Assembly: GCF_015694525.1 (NCBI RefSeq)
Contig: NZ_JADQDM010000020.1
Coordinates: 27,206-91,205, forward strand
Direction of reading: 5' to 3'
DNA length: 64,000 bases
Source of the DNA: Hymenobacter ruricola
GTDB taxonomy: Bacteria > Bacteroidota > Bacteroidia > Cytophagales > Hymenobacteraceae
Shown here: in pieces, positions 25,562-34,400 of the stretch
Layout of the letters: each line of letters opens with the position of its first letter
Numbering within the stretch: the first letter of the stretch is position 1
Notes under the pieces: model-generated
Seen by the model: the letters and a program-made list of their open reading frames with translations, nothing else
Told to the model about the DNA's origin: nothing
Databases searched by the model: none
Program-made: the position numbers and the translations under genes

Positions 25562-27367
25562 TTATTCCACCAGCAGGCGCTGGCTGCGGTAGGGCTCGGC
25601 GGTGTGGGTGACTTGCAGCAGGTAGAGGCCCGCCGGCAGGCGCTCCAGGGTGCGGGGCGCCGCAGCCGTGGCCACGGCCGGCAGTTCGCGCACCAGCCGG
25701 CCCAGCGCGTCGTACACCCGCACGCGGGCCTCGGCGGGCAGGCCGGCCAGCTGCGCGGTGCCGGGGCTGGGGTTGGGGAACACGCTCCAGGCCCGGCCGG
25801 CCGCGGCGGGCCGGGCGGCGGTGAGCACCGATTGGTCGAGCTTGGCCAGGAAGATTTCCGGCTGGTAGGGAGAAGCAGTGACCGCCGTGATGGCGCCGAA
25901 CTGGGCCACACCCGTGAAAGTGCCGGTCACGTACACATTTCCGCTGGCGTCGACAACCGAAGCCACTGCGGTGCTGCCCAGCGAAGTGCCGGGAAAACTA
26001 CCCACAATTCCTCCGGTTCGAATCCAATCAAACTGGTTGGTGGCATAAGTGTAGCGGACCACACAGGGCAGGCCGTTTTTACTGAAGTCAAAGGTGTTGT
26101 TGGGTGGGAAAACGGTTTGCGCGGCATACGCCGTGCTGGTCAGCGCCGTGTAACCGGTGGCATCCGGGAAAAAATTAATAGGCCCGACTGCGGCCCAACC
26201 GGCGCCGTTGGGCACAGTGGAGGCGAAGGCGAAGGGCCGCAGCCATTGCACGGCGCCACTGGTATCGCAGCGAGCGATGCATGTCCCATAGCTGCCGGTT
26301 GGCACCGCCAGTGATACGGAAGCCTCCGGATTGGTGACAGTGCCGCCGTAGCTGCCACCGCCTAAATATAGGGTGTTGTCGGTTTGGTCAATGAACAACA
26401 CCTCTCCCTGGGCGTTAGCAGTTCCCCGCTTTAACAAGCTGTTTTTTGTCCAACGCACCACGTTATTTGCGTCCACCTTAACCAAGGTATTGCTGCCTTG
26501 CGCCACGGGGACGGCAGAGGTTACAACTGGGATTACGCGTCCGTCCAGCAGCAGGTTTTGGCTATGGCTGATAGTCCAGTACACGGCGCCGGCGGCGTCG
26601 GTTTTAACTCCCCCGCTAGACGTAAAGCCGCCGCTGGCACCTAACCGGCGAGCCCAAGCGGGCTGGCCGGCGGGGGTGTATTTAACGAGCACTGCGTCGG
26701 AGATGCCGATGGGCGGGTAGGCTTGGCCGTTGACGAGGAGTTGGCTTTGCGAGCGCATGTTGACCGACAGGTAGCAGTTGCCAGCCCCGTCGCGGTGCAG
26801 GGCCGTGATGCCAACCCCGTACGTGGGCGAAGGCACGTCGGCCCACAGCAACGCCCCGGCCGCGTCGACGGCGGCCAGGAACGGCACCGACCCGTAGCCC
26901 AGCGGGGTGGTGGGCAGGCCCCACACGGCGGGCCCGGCCAGGGAGAAGCCCGCGCTGAACCCGAAGAAGCCTAGGTTGGCCCCGGCGGGGCCCCCGCCGA
27001 AGCTGCCGGCCAATGTGCAGCGCCCGCTGGGCTCGACCACCAGCGCCGAGGCGGCCTCGAAGCCCGGGCTTTGCAGGGTGCGCAGCCAGAGCAGCGCGCC
27101 GGTCGGGGAGTACTTGGCCAGGAACACGTCTGTTTCGCCCGCGTTGGTGGTGGGCTGGCCGCCGATGGCGGGCGTGCCCTCGTAGGTGCCGAGCTGGTAG
27201 AGGTTGCCGGCCGCGTCGCGCCCCAGCCCAACCACCTTGTTTTCGCCCACGGAGTTAGGCACGTACGTGCCGATTTGGGTGACCCAGCCCCAGCCCGGCG
27301 GACTCTGCGCCATGGTAACAACAGGGACCAGCAGCACAACCAAAAGGATGGCAAATAACTGTTTCAT
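25562..27367 (-). CDS. T9SS-secreted protein with SBBP-like repeats
   Basis: 601 residues. Signal peptide MKQLFAILLVVLLVPVVTMAQ. Repeated motifs of the form D.AGNLYxxGTY ... FLAKYSPTGALLWLRTL (beta-propeller/SBBP type) fill residues 40-515. A type A sorting domain starts near 527 (SVFPNPSPGTAQL) and ends with YRSQRLLVE. Secreted and surface-attached by T9SS. Only 5 bp separate it from the upstream metalloprotease-like gene, so the two form an operon and any frame change in the first gene could be polar on this one. Confidence 0.85.
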   Translation of the reverse strand: MKQLFAILLVVLLVPVVTMAQSPPGWGWVTQIGTYVPNSVGENKVVGLGRDAAGNLYQLGTYEGTPAIGGQPTTNAGETDVFLAKYSPTGALLWLRTLQSPGFEAASALVVEPSGRCTLAGSFGGGPAGANLGFFGFSAGFSLAGPAVWGLPTTPLGYGSVPFLAAVDAAGALLWADVPSPTYGVGITALHRDGAGNCYLSVNMRSQSQLLVNGQAYPPIGISDAVLVKYTPAGQPAWARRLGASGGFTSSGGVKTDAAGAVYWTISHSQNLLLDGRVIPVVTSAVPVAQGSNTLVKVDANNVVRWTKNSLLKRGTANAQGEVLFIDQTDNTLYLGGGSYGGTVTNPEASVSLAVPTGSYGTCIARCDTSGAVQWLRPFAFASTVPNGAGWAAVGPINFFPDATGYTALTSTAYAAQTVFPPNNTFDFSKNGLPCVVRYTYATNQFDWIRTGGIVGSFPGTSLGSTAVASVVDASGNVYVTGTFTGVAQFGAITAVTASPYQPEIFLAKLDQSVLTAARPAAAGRAWSVFPNPSPGTAQLAGLPAEARVRVYDALGRLVRELPAVATAAAPRTLERLPAGLYLLQVTHTAEPYRSQRLLVE

Positions 27368-27372
27368 GTTTT

Positions 27373-28707
27373 CTAGCGGTTAGACACGGTGGTAGTGGGA
27401 GCAATTGGGGCAGTGAGACTTGTGCATGCCCCGGTATCAAACGTGCGCACCCGCACCGAGGCAGACCCACAGTTGGTGAACGAGGTCAGTTTAACCTGGT
27501 AGCGGCTGTTGGCGGCGAAGGCGTAGAGGACATCGAGCTGCTCCAGGCCCGGTTCGCGGGTCTGGGTAATGTCGTAGTGGGTGCCGCTTATCGGCTGCCC
27601 GCTGGAATTGATTTTGTCAATATCCAGCCTGAACCAGTGGCTGGCCCAGGTAGCGCGGCCGTCGAGCCAGATGTTGGTGAGGCGCCCGCAGGTGCCGGGC
27701 GGCAGCTCGAAGTTGGCCATGGTGGGCCGGCAGTCGCTGCACTTGTACACGAAGCGGCTTTTCAGGCAGGTATTAAGATTGTTCTGGATAATGCCTATCT
27801 GGCACGGTGCCAGCGACGATTGCGAAGCGTTGGTGTCCATTACGTTGTTCGACACCTTGTCCCAGGCATCACAATTTGGGCCGGCTGGCTCGTTGAGGTT
27901 CCAGCAATTAGCGTTCATGGGCGCTTCTGCACACTCACCCCAAGTGTATATATTGGATTGAAACGGATGATTGAGCCCCATTAAGTGACACAGCTCATAA
28001 TTGAGTGCACTTGCCATTTGCCAACCCGCTACGTTGCTTAAAACATATTTTGTCCACGGGCTCGACACCACGGCCCAAAGCTTACCCGGCGCCGGGCTCA
28101 CGTCGCATTGGGCCTGATTCATCACATAGCCACGAATTGCAGGCTCGGACACGGGACTATTGGTGTTGGTATTTCCACGAATACCAACGTAAGGCCAGTC
28201 GGCTTCTTCCACCAGAAAAATATTAATAACGGAATCACCTCGTACGCAGAGAGGAGCATAGTCACGCGCCGGTGAGCCGTTGGCATTAGCACCGTCACGG
28301 TAAGCGCTGCTACGGTCGAAGTACACGCCGTCGAGCACCCAGCGCACCCGCTTGGGGATGGGCGTGAGCGCGCTGCCGGGCGGCATGTTCAGCACGGGGT
28401 TTTGCTCCATCTGCCCGTTGCACGACCATATTAAGGCTTGGGCGTAGCCATAGCCCGTGACGGCGGTGTTCGGGTTGATGGGGTGGCCGTCGTCGGTGGC
28501 CGTAAAGTTGCCCGTGCCGTTATCGTGCTGCATAAAATGCGCGTTGACCCTGATGTTCTGCACCTCGGCACAAGACGTGCTCGGCCCAGGAATGGTAGGC
28601 GGCGGCAGCAAGGAGGACGACCCGCTGCCGGCACTGGCGATGGTGCCGCAGTGCATGGGCGCCTGCGCCTTAGCCCAGAAGCTGACAACGAGCAATGCCA
28701 GCAGCAA
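27373..28707 (-). CDS. Secreted zincin-like (M43-type) protein, 5' end out of frame across a poly-G tract
   Basis: 444 codons are open from a TTG at 28707 (MLLALLVVSFWAKAQ, a cut-down signal peptide). The natural start is probably the ATG at 28772: with one more G in the 13-G run (28745-28757) the frame reads MKQKLPPPPPRPVASSPAWRG and continues into the same signal helix. As written, that ATG meets a stop soon after the tract. The body resembles M43 zinc proteases: an ELCHLMGLNHPF block fits HExxHxxGxxH, but the first His is Tyr (TAT for CAT), so catalysis is doubtful. Several cysteine pairs follow. No sorting domain. Either phase-variable, a sequencing error, or a decaying gene. Confidence 0.7.
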   Translation of the reverse strand: MLLALLVVSFWAKAQAPMHCGTIASAGSGSSSLLPPPTIPGPSTSCAEVQNIRVNAHFMQHDNGTGNFTATDDGHPINPNTAVTGYGYAQALIWSCNGQMEQNPVLNMPPGSALTPIPKRVRWVLDGVYFDRSSAYRDGANANGSPARDYAPLCVRGDSVINIFLVEEADWPYVGIRGNTNTNSPVSEPAIRGYVMNQAQCDVSPAPGKLWAVVSSPWTKYVLSNVAGWQMASALNYELCHLMGLNHPFQSNIYTWGECAEAPMNANCWNLNEPAGPNCDAWDKVSNNVMDTNASQSSLAPCQIGIIQNNLNTCLKSRFVYKCSDCRPTMANFELPPGTCGRLTNIWLDGRATWASHWFRLDIDKINSSGQPISGTHYDITQTREPGLEQLDVLYAFAANSRYQVKLTSFTNCGSASVRVRTFDTGACTSLTAPIAPTTTVSNR

Positions 28708-28744
28708 CCGGCCGCGCCAGGCCGGGCTGCTGGCTACAGGTCGC

Positions 28745-28757
28745 GGGGGGGGGGGGG
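28745..28757. repeat. 13-bp poly-G (poly-C on the minus strand) tract
   Basis: A run of 13 G on the plus strand lies 13 codons or fewer inside the putative start of the zincin-like gene. Its length puts ATG 28772 out of frame with the gene by one base; 14 or 11 G would restore it. Homopolymers of this length slip readily in replication and also in sequencing. Confidence 0.9.
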
Positions 28758-28855
28758 TAGTTTTTGCTTCATACAGTAGAAGAGTGTTAATGGATGAATA
28801 CTTAAATGTAACGCATTCTCATTCAAAAGCAAACTACCGGCAGCAAGCTTCTCGG

Positions 28856-29557
28856 CTACCTATCGGCGCAGGCAATGGCAGCAATGCTGACCTCGGCCGC
28901 GCCGGCTGCCAGCAGCGCCGCGCCGCAGGCTTCGAGGGTGGCGCCGGTGGTGAGCACGTCATCTACCACGAGGATGCGGCGGCCGATGACTTGCCCCGGA
29001 TTTTCCACTTCAAACACCGTCGCCACGTTTTCCCAGCGCTGGGCGCGGTTCTTTTTGGTTTGCGTTTTAGTGTTGGTATTGCGGCGCAGGATGTTGAGGC
29101 CGGCGGGCACCTTCAGGCCATCGGACAAGCCGGTGGCGAAGGCGGCGGCCTGGTTGTAGCCGCGCTTGGCCAGCTTCTTGGGGTGCAGCGGCACGGGCAC
29201 GATGAGGTCGAAGTCGGCGGCAAGGCCGGTGGCGTGGAGCTCGGCGCCATACAACTGGCCGAGGGCGGTGCCCACGTCGCGCTGGCCCTGGTATTTGAGC
29301 TCGTGGAGCAGGTGCTGCACCCGGCCGTGGCGCACGAAACGCAGGTAGCTCAGGGCGTGGCGGATGGGCAGCTTGCCCCAGAAGCGCCGGCCGATGGGGT
29401 TTTGCTCGGGCGGCAGGAGGTGGAAATCGGTGTAGGGCAATTCGGCCCGGCAACCGGTGCAGAGGTGGTTTTCGCCGCTCACCAGCGGTTCCTGGCAGGC
29501 CAGGCACAGGCGCGGGTAGATAAGGCCGACGAAATCATTCCAGACGGAGCGGAGCAT
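28856..29557 (-). CDS. comF: ComF-family phosphoribosyltransferase-like protein
   Basis: 233 residues. N-terminal zinc ribbon with CLACQEPL ... CTGCR, then a type I phosphoribosyltransferase fold: LKYQGQRDVGTALGQLYG, VPVPLHPKKLAKRGYNQAAAFA, and the PRPP-binding loop ILVVDDVLTTGATLEACG. ComF proteins are needed for late steps of natural DNA uptake in naturally competent bacteria; the biochemical role is unclear. The flanking repeat at 29642 and the poly-G region at 28745 bracket it. Start at 29557 is the first ATG and gives the full zinc ribbon. Confidence 0.9.
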   Translation of the reverse strand: MLRSVWNDFVGLIYPRLCLACQEPLVSGENHLCTGCRAELPYTDFHLLPPEQNPIGRRFWGKLPIRHALSYLRFVRHGRVQHLLHELKYQGQRDVGTALGQLYGAELHATGLAADFDLIVPVPLHPKKLAKRGYNQAAAFATGLSDGLKVPAGLNILRRNTNTKTQTKKNRAQRWENVATVFEVENPGQVIGRRILVVDDVLTTGATLEACGAALLAAGAAEVSIAAIACADR

Positions 29558-29641
29558 GGCAGAGGGGGAGGGCGAGGTTTTGGGAAGTAATTTTGAAAGA
29601 GCAATGTAGCCGGTTGTTTGCTAATAGGCTCACCCAGAAGG

Positions 29642-29669
29642 GTCATGCTGAGCGTCCGCTCAGCATGAC
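29642..29669. repeat. Palindrome, family C (GTCATGCTGAGC type)
   Basis: GTCATGCTGAG pairs with CTCAGCATGAC around a 6-bp centre. It is 29 bp before the next ATG (29698), in the 5' untranslated region. Confidence 0.8.
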
Positions 29670-29697
29670 GTTCTTTTTTACTCGATTTTCCCATTCC

Positions 29698-30078
29698 ATG
29701 TCCCAAGTCACCGAATTCAACGAGTACCGCCAGCGGATGAATGAAACCATTCTGGCGGCCGACAACAAGGTCATCAAGCGGTTTTTCAACCTCGACACCA
29801 ACACCTACGCGCCCGGCGCCCTCGACGTCAAAACCAAGGAAATGCTGGGCCTGGCCTGCTCCATGGTGCTGCGCTGCGACGACTGCATCAAATACCACCT
29901 CGGCAAGTGCTTCGAGGAAAAAATCAACGACGAGGAGATTTACGAGGTGTTTGCCATCGCCAACATCATCGGCGGCAGCATCGTGATTCCGCACTTCCGC
30001 CGCGCCGTGGAGTACTGGGAAATTCTGAAAACGGAGGCCGTGGCGCCCGCCCCGCCGCACGCCGAGCACGCTGCATGA
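29698..30078 (+). CDS. Carboxymuconolactone decarboxylase / AhpD-like protein
   Basis: 126 residues from the ATG at 29698 (MSQVTEFNEYRQRMN); the longer frame begins inside a palindromic repeat. CMD domain with the AhpD-type redox motif CDDCIKYHL (CxxC followed by His) and the helix EIYEVFAIANIIGGSIVIPHFR. Family members are peroxide-defence or decarboxylase enzymes. A pair of cysteines makes a thiol-redox role likely. The stop TGA overlaps the next start (ATGA), indicating coupled translation with the following small protein. Confidence 0.85.
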   Translation: MSQVTEFNEYRQRMNETILAADNKVIKRFFNLDTNTYAPGALDVKTKEMLGLACSMVLRCDDCIKYHLGKCFEEKINDEEIYEVFAIANIIGGSIVIPHFRRAVEYWEILKTEAVAPAPPHAEHAA

Positions 30079-30452
30079 GCGAGGACCTGAACCACACCCA
30101 CGAGGCCGAAGAAGACTTCGAAGCCCGCTGGGAAACCCTGATGCTGGAGATGCAGGAGCGTTTCGGCAAGCGGCCGGATTTGAACGCGCTGCTGCTGCTC
30201 ATCGGCATTCAGGAGCTGAACCAGGGCATCACCACCTTCACCAAGGAGCAGAAGCAGGACCTGATGCACATCGCCACCTGCCGCCTCTTCAGCCTCAGCG
30301 GGCACTACGAGTTGGAGCGCGTGGACGAGGACGGCTGGCCGCACTACAAGCTGCTGCGCCCCGTGCCGTTTGCTAATTTGAAGGAGCAAGAACGCATGCT
30401 GAAATGGCATGTGCTGGAATATTTCGCACTGGACCCGGGCGACGACTTGTAA
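30075..30452 (+). CDS. Conserved-looking protein of unknown function
   Basis: 125 residues, starting in the ATGA overlap with the CMD gene. Acidic N-terminus (SEDLNHTHEAEEDFEARWE), then helical: MQERFGKRPDLNALLLLIGIQELNQG, FTKEQKQDLMHIATCRLFSLSG, VLEYFALDPGDDL. No signal peptide and no known motif recognised. Coupling to the AhpD-like gene suggests a shared process. Codon usage is like that of its neighbours, so I consider it a genuine gene. Confidence 0.75.
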   Translation: MSEDLNHTHEAEEDFEARWETLMLEMQERFGKRPDLNALLLLIGIQELNQGITTFTKEQKQDLMHIATCRLFSLSGHYELERVDEDGWPHYKLLRPVPFANLKEQERMLKWHVLEYFALDPGDDL

Positions 30453-30462
30453 TCCAACAGCC

Positions 30463-30552
30463 CGTCATGCAGAGCGTAGCGAAACATCTTCACCGCAGTA
30501 AGTAATTCATTTACTCTCGGGGTAAAGATGCTTCGCTACGCTCTGCATGACG
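30463..30552. repeat. Inverted repeat, family C (long form)
   Basis: CGTCATGCAGAGCGTAGCGA at the left is mirrored by TCGCTACGCTCTGCATGACG at the right, ending at 30552. Both arms continue into AACATCTT / AAGATG. The spacer (about 35 bp) is AT-rich. It fills the gap before xth and ends 24 bp before its ATG. Confidence 0.85.
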
Positions 30553-30576
30553 TTCTTATTTCTTGAAGTAAAACTA

Positions 30577-31347
30577 ATGAGAATCATCTCCTACAACGTC
30601 AACGGCCTGCGCTCTGCCGTAAGCAAGGGCTTGCTGGACTGGGTGGCCGACGCCGCGCCCGATGTGCTCTGCCTGCAGGAAATCAAAGCCAGCCGCGAGC
30701 CCATGGACGTTTCCGGCTTCGAAGCGCTGGGTTACAAAGCCTACCTGCACCCGGCCCAAAAGCCGGGCTATAGCGGGGTGGGCACCTTTACCAAAGTGGA
30801 GCCAAAAGCCGTCGTCCACGGCTGCGGCCGGAGCTGCTACGACGACGAAGGCCGCGTGCTGCGGCTGGATTTTGAGGACGTGTCGGTGCTGAACACCTAC
30901 ATGCCCTCGGGCACGAGTGGGCCGGAGCGGCAGGCCTTCAAAGTGGAATGGCTGCACTTTTTTCGCGATTACGTGGCCCAGCTGCGGGCCGCTGGCAACA
31001 CCCCGCCGCTGCTCATTGGCGGAGACTTCAACTGCTGCCAGACGGCCATCGACCTGCACAACCCTAAGGCCAACCAGAACAGCCCCGGCTACACGCCCGA
31101 AGAGCGGCAGTGGTTCAAGGATTTCCTGAACGACGGGCTGGTGGACACCTTCCGCCACCACCACGGCGAGGCCGTGGGGCACTATTCGTGGTGGAGCTAC
31201 CGGGCCGGCTCGCGCCAGCGCAACGTGGGCTGGCGCCTCGACCACTGGCTGGCCGATGCCGCCCTGCAACCGCGGCTGGCCGGCGCGGGTCTGTTGCCCG
31301 ATGTGGTGCACTCGGACCATTGCCCCGCCTGGGTGGAGGTGATGTAG
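30577..31347 (+). CDS. xth: Exodeoxyribonuclease III (AP endonuclease)
   Basis: 256 residues from the ATG at 30577. All exonuclease III motifs are present: MRIISYNVNGLRSA (Asn), LCLQEIKA (metal Glu), NTYMPSG (Tyr), IGGDFNCCQT (Asp/Asn catalytic pair), GWRLDHWLAD (Asp) and HSDHCPAWVEV (catalytic Asp-His). Repairs abasic sites and 3' blocks in base excision repair. The TAG stop is provided by the first bases of a family A repeat (TGTAGCG begins at 31344), so the present C-terminus was probably set by the repeat. Confidence 0.95.
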   Translation: MRIISYNVNGLRSAVSKGLLDWVADAAPDVLCLQEIKASREPMDVSGFEALGYKAYLHPAQKPGYSGVGTFTKVEPKAVVHGCGRSCYDDEGRVLRLDFEDVSVLNTYMPSGTSGPERQAFKVEWLHFFRDYVAQLRAAGNTPPLLIGGDFNCCQTAIDLHNPKANQNSPGYTPEERQWFKDFLNDGLVDTFRHHHGEAVGHYSWWSYRAGSRQRNVGWRLDHWLADAALQPRLAGAGLLPDVVHSDHCPAWVEVM

Positions 31348-31422
31348 CGCGGACTTTGTAGTCCGCGTCCCCGCGCCGTTTGAAATTCTGCCGAAGACGC
31401 GGACCACAAAGTCCACGCTACA
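31344..31422. repeat. Palindromic repeat, family A (TTTGTAG subtype)
   Basis: TGTAGCGCGGACTTTGTAGT at the left and CGGACCACAAAGTCCACG, ending CTACA, at the right; two mismatches in the right palindrome. The left end carries the xth stop codon. Confidence 0.85.
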
Positions 31423-31476
31423 ATGCCGAACCAAGCGCCGCGTCCTGATGTATCTTTCCTGACTTAGACCTGATTT

Positions 31477-34400
31477 ATGGCGGTGATGATAGAGCAAGGA
31501 GCGGAGGCGGCCGAGTACCCCGCGTTGGCGCGGGTGCGGACGGAGCTGGAAGCCTTCAAGCGTAAGTTTTACCTGAACCTGCTGGTGCGCGGGCTGCTGG
31601 TGGCCGGCGGGCTGCTGCTCACGTTTTTCGTGGCGTTCAACGGGCTCGAATACTTCCTCTACCTGCCCACCGTGGTGCGGGCCGGGCTGCTGTTCGGGTT
31701 CATTGGCCTCACGATTTACAGCTTTGCGCGCTGGATTTGGACGCCGCTGGCGGCCCTCACCAACCTGCGCCGGCTGCTGAGCGACGAGCAAGCGGCGAGA
31801 AGGGTAGGGGAGCTGTTCCCCGACGTGCAGGACCGGCTGCTGAACGCCCTGCAGCTGCAGGGTCAGGCCCGCGACAACGCCCTCATCGCCGCCAGCCTGG
31901 AGCAGCGCGCCGCCCAGATGGGCAACATCTCCTTCGCCGAGGGCATCGACATCAAGCAACAGAGCCGGCCGCTGTGGAAATACGCCGCTGTGCCCGTGGC
32001 GGTGTTGCTGCTGCTGCTGGCGTTTTACCCCAGTTTTCTGGTGCAGGGCACGGAGCGGATTTGGCACTACAAGCGGGCGTATTCGCCGCCGGCGCCGTTT
32101 CAGTTTTTGATTAAAAACCCCAAGCTGACGGCGTTTCGGGGCGAGGATTTTACGCTGGACGTGGCGGTGGCCGGTTCGGCCTTGCCGGCCGATGTAAGCA
32201 TTGCCTACAACGACGGCGAGCGGCGCTTGAGCAAGGTGGCCGGGCACGGCGACCAGTTTCGCTACACGTTTGAGCAGCCGCAGGGCGACGTGACCTTTCA
32301 ACTCAAGGGCGCGGGGTTTGCCTCGCAGGAATATGAGCTGACGGTATTGGAGCGGCCCAACCTGCGTGATTTTAAAGTCAACATTACCTACCCGGCTTAC
32401 ACGGGCAAGGCGGCCGAAACCATTGAAAACGGCGGCAACCTGACGGTGCCGGAAGGCAGCACGGTGCGCTGGGAGTTTGCCACGGCGGCTACCGATGAAC
32501 TGGCCCTGGTGTTCCAGAACCCAGATGAAACGCTGGCCGCCACCGGTGACGACGGCACCTTCGTGGCCGAGCGGCGGGTGCTGCGCTCGCAGCCCTACCT
32601 GCTGCGCCTGAAAAACCCGGCCAGCCTCAACCGCGACCCGATTTCCTACCAGCTCACCGCGGTGCCGGATTTGGCGCCCACGCTCACGCTGGAAGCCTTT
32701 GCCGATACGGTGACGCGCCGCTACCTGGCGCTGGGTGGCACCGTGCGCGACGATTATGGCCTGACGCGGCTGGAGCTGCATTATGCGTTGCGGCGCGCCG
32801 GGCAGGGGCCGAACGCGGCGCCCAGCTTGCAGCGCGTCACGGCGCTGGCGCTGCCCCGCGAAAGCTCGGGTACCTACGCCTATACCTGGAATCTGAACCC
32901 GCTGAACCTGCGGCCCGGCGACCGGCTGGAATACTACGTGGAGGCCTGGGACAACGACGGCGTGCACGGCCCCAAGGCCACCCGCACCCGACCGGCCGAA
33001 TTCCGCCTGCCCAGCAGCCGCGAGATGCGCCAGGAGCTGAATGCCCAGGCGGAGTCGGTGGCCAGCCAGATGAGCCAGGCCGCCAAGCAGAGCGAGAAGC
33101 TGGAGCGCGAGCTGGCCAAGGCGCAGGACAAGCTCAAGACCAAGCGCGACCTGAGCTTCCAGGACCGGAAGCAGCTGGAAAACATGCTGGACCAGAAGAA
33201 CCAGATGAACCAGCAGATGGAGCAGATGCAGAAGATGTTCGAGCAGCTGCAGCAGAAACAAGACCAGGCCAACCCCAAAAGCGAGGAGCTGGCCAAGAAG
33301 GCCGAAGAGCTGAAAAAGCTGATGGCCGACTTGCTCGACCCCGAAACCAAGAAGCTGTACGACAAGCTGAAAAAGCTGCTGGAAGAGCAGAAGCAGCCCG
33401 ACGCCGAGATGCAAAAGATGCTGCAGCAACTCGAAAACAAGGAAGACACCCTGCAGAAGGAGCTCGACCGCGCGCTCGAAATGTTCAAGCAGATGCAGTT
33501 GGAGCAGAAGGTGGAAGAAACCGCCAACAAGCTTGACGAGCTGGCCAAGGCCGAGGAAAAGCTGGCTGAAAAAACCGCCCAGAACGACAAAGAAAACCCC
33601 GACAATAAGCTCTCGAACCAAGAGCAGAAAGCCCTGCAGGAACAGCTGAAGCAGGAGCAGGCCGAAAACCAGAAGGAGTTCGAGGACCTGAAAAAGGACC
33701 TGCAGGACCTCAAGCAGATGGACAAAGAGCTCGGCGACCAGAACGGCATGGACGAGCAGAAGCCCGAGCAGGAGCAGACCGACCAGGACATGCAGGAAAG
33801 TCAGCAGCAGCTCGGCAAAAACCAAAACTCCAAGGCCTCGGCTAAGCAAAAAAGCGCCGCCCAGCGCATGAAAAAGATGGCGCAGAAAATGCGCGACCAG
33901 ATGAGCGAGGAAGAGAGCGACCAGGCCCAACAGAACATCGACGACCTGCGCGACATCCTCGAAAACCTGCTCACGCTGAGCTTCGACCAGGAAAACCTGA
34001 TGAAGGACTTCCGCAAGGTGGACCAGTCCGACCCGCGCTTTGTGCAGCTCGGCCAGACCCAGCGCAAGCTGCGCGACGACGCCAAAATCATTCAGGATTC
34101 GCTGTACGCGCTGGCCAAAAAGGAGCCCAAAATCCAGAGCTTCGTGACTCGTGAGGTGGGCGAGATGAACGGCCGCATGGATGAGTCGCTCACCCACATC
34201 CAGCAGCGCGACCCCGGCCGCGCCACCGCCACCCAGCAGCAGGCCATGACCAGCATGAACAACCTGGCCCTGATGCTGCAAGGCTCCCTCCAGCAGATGC
34301 AGCAGGAGCAGCAGGCCGGCAAAGGCCAGCCCCAGGACGGCCAAGGCAAGCCCGGCAAAAAGAAGGGCAAGGGCAAAGGGCCGGGCCAGGGCGGCAAGCC

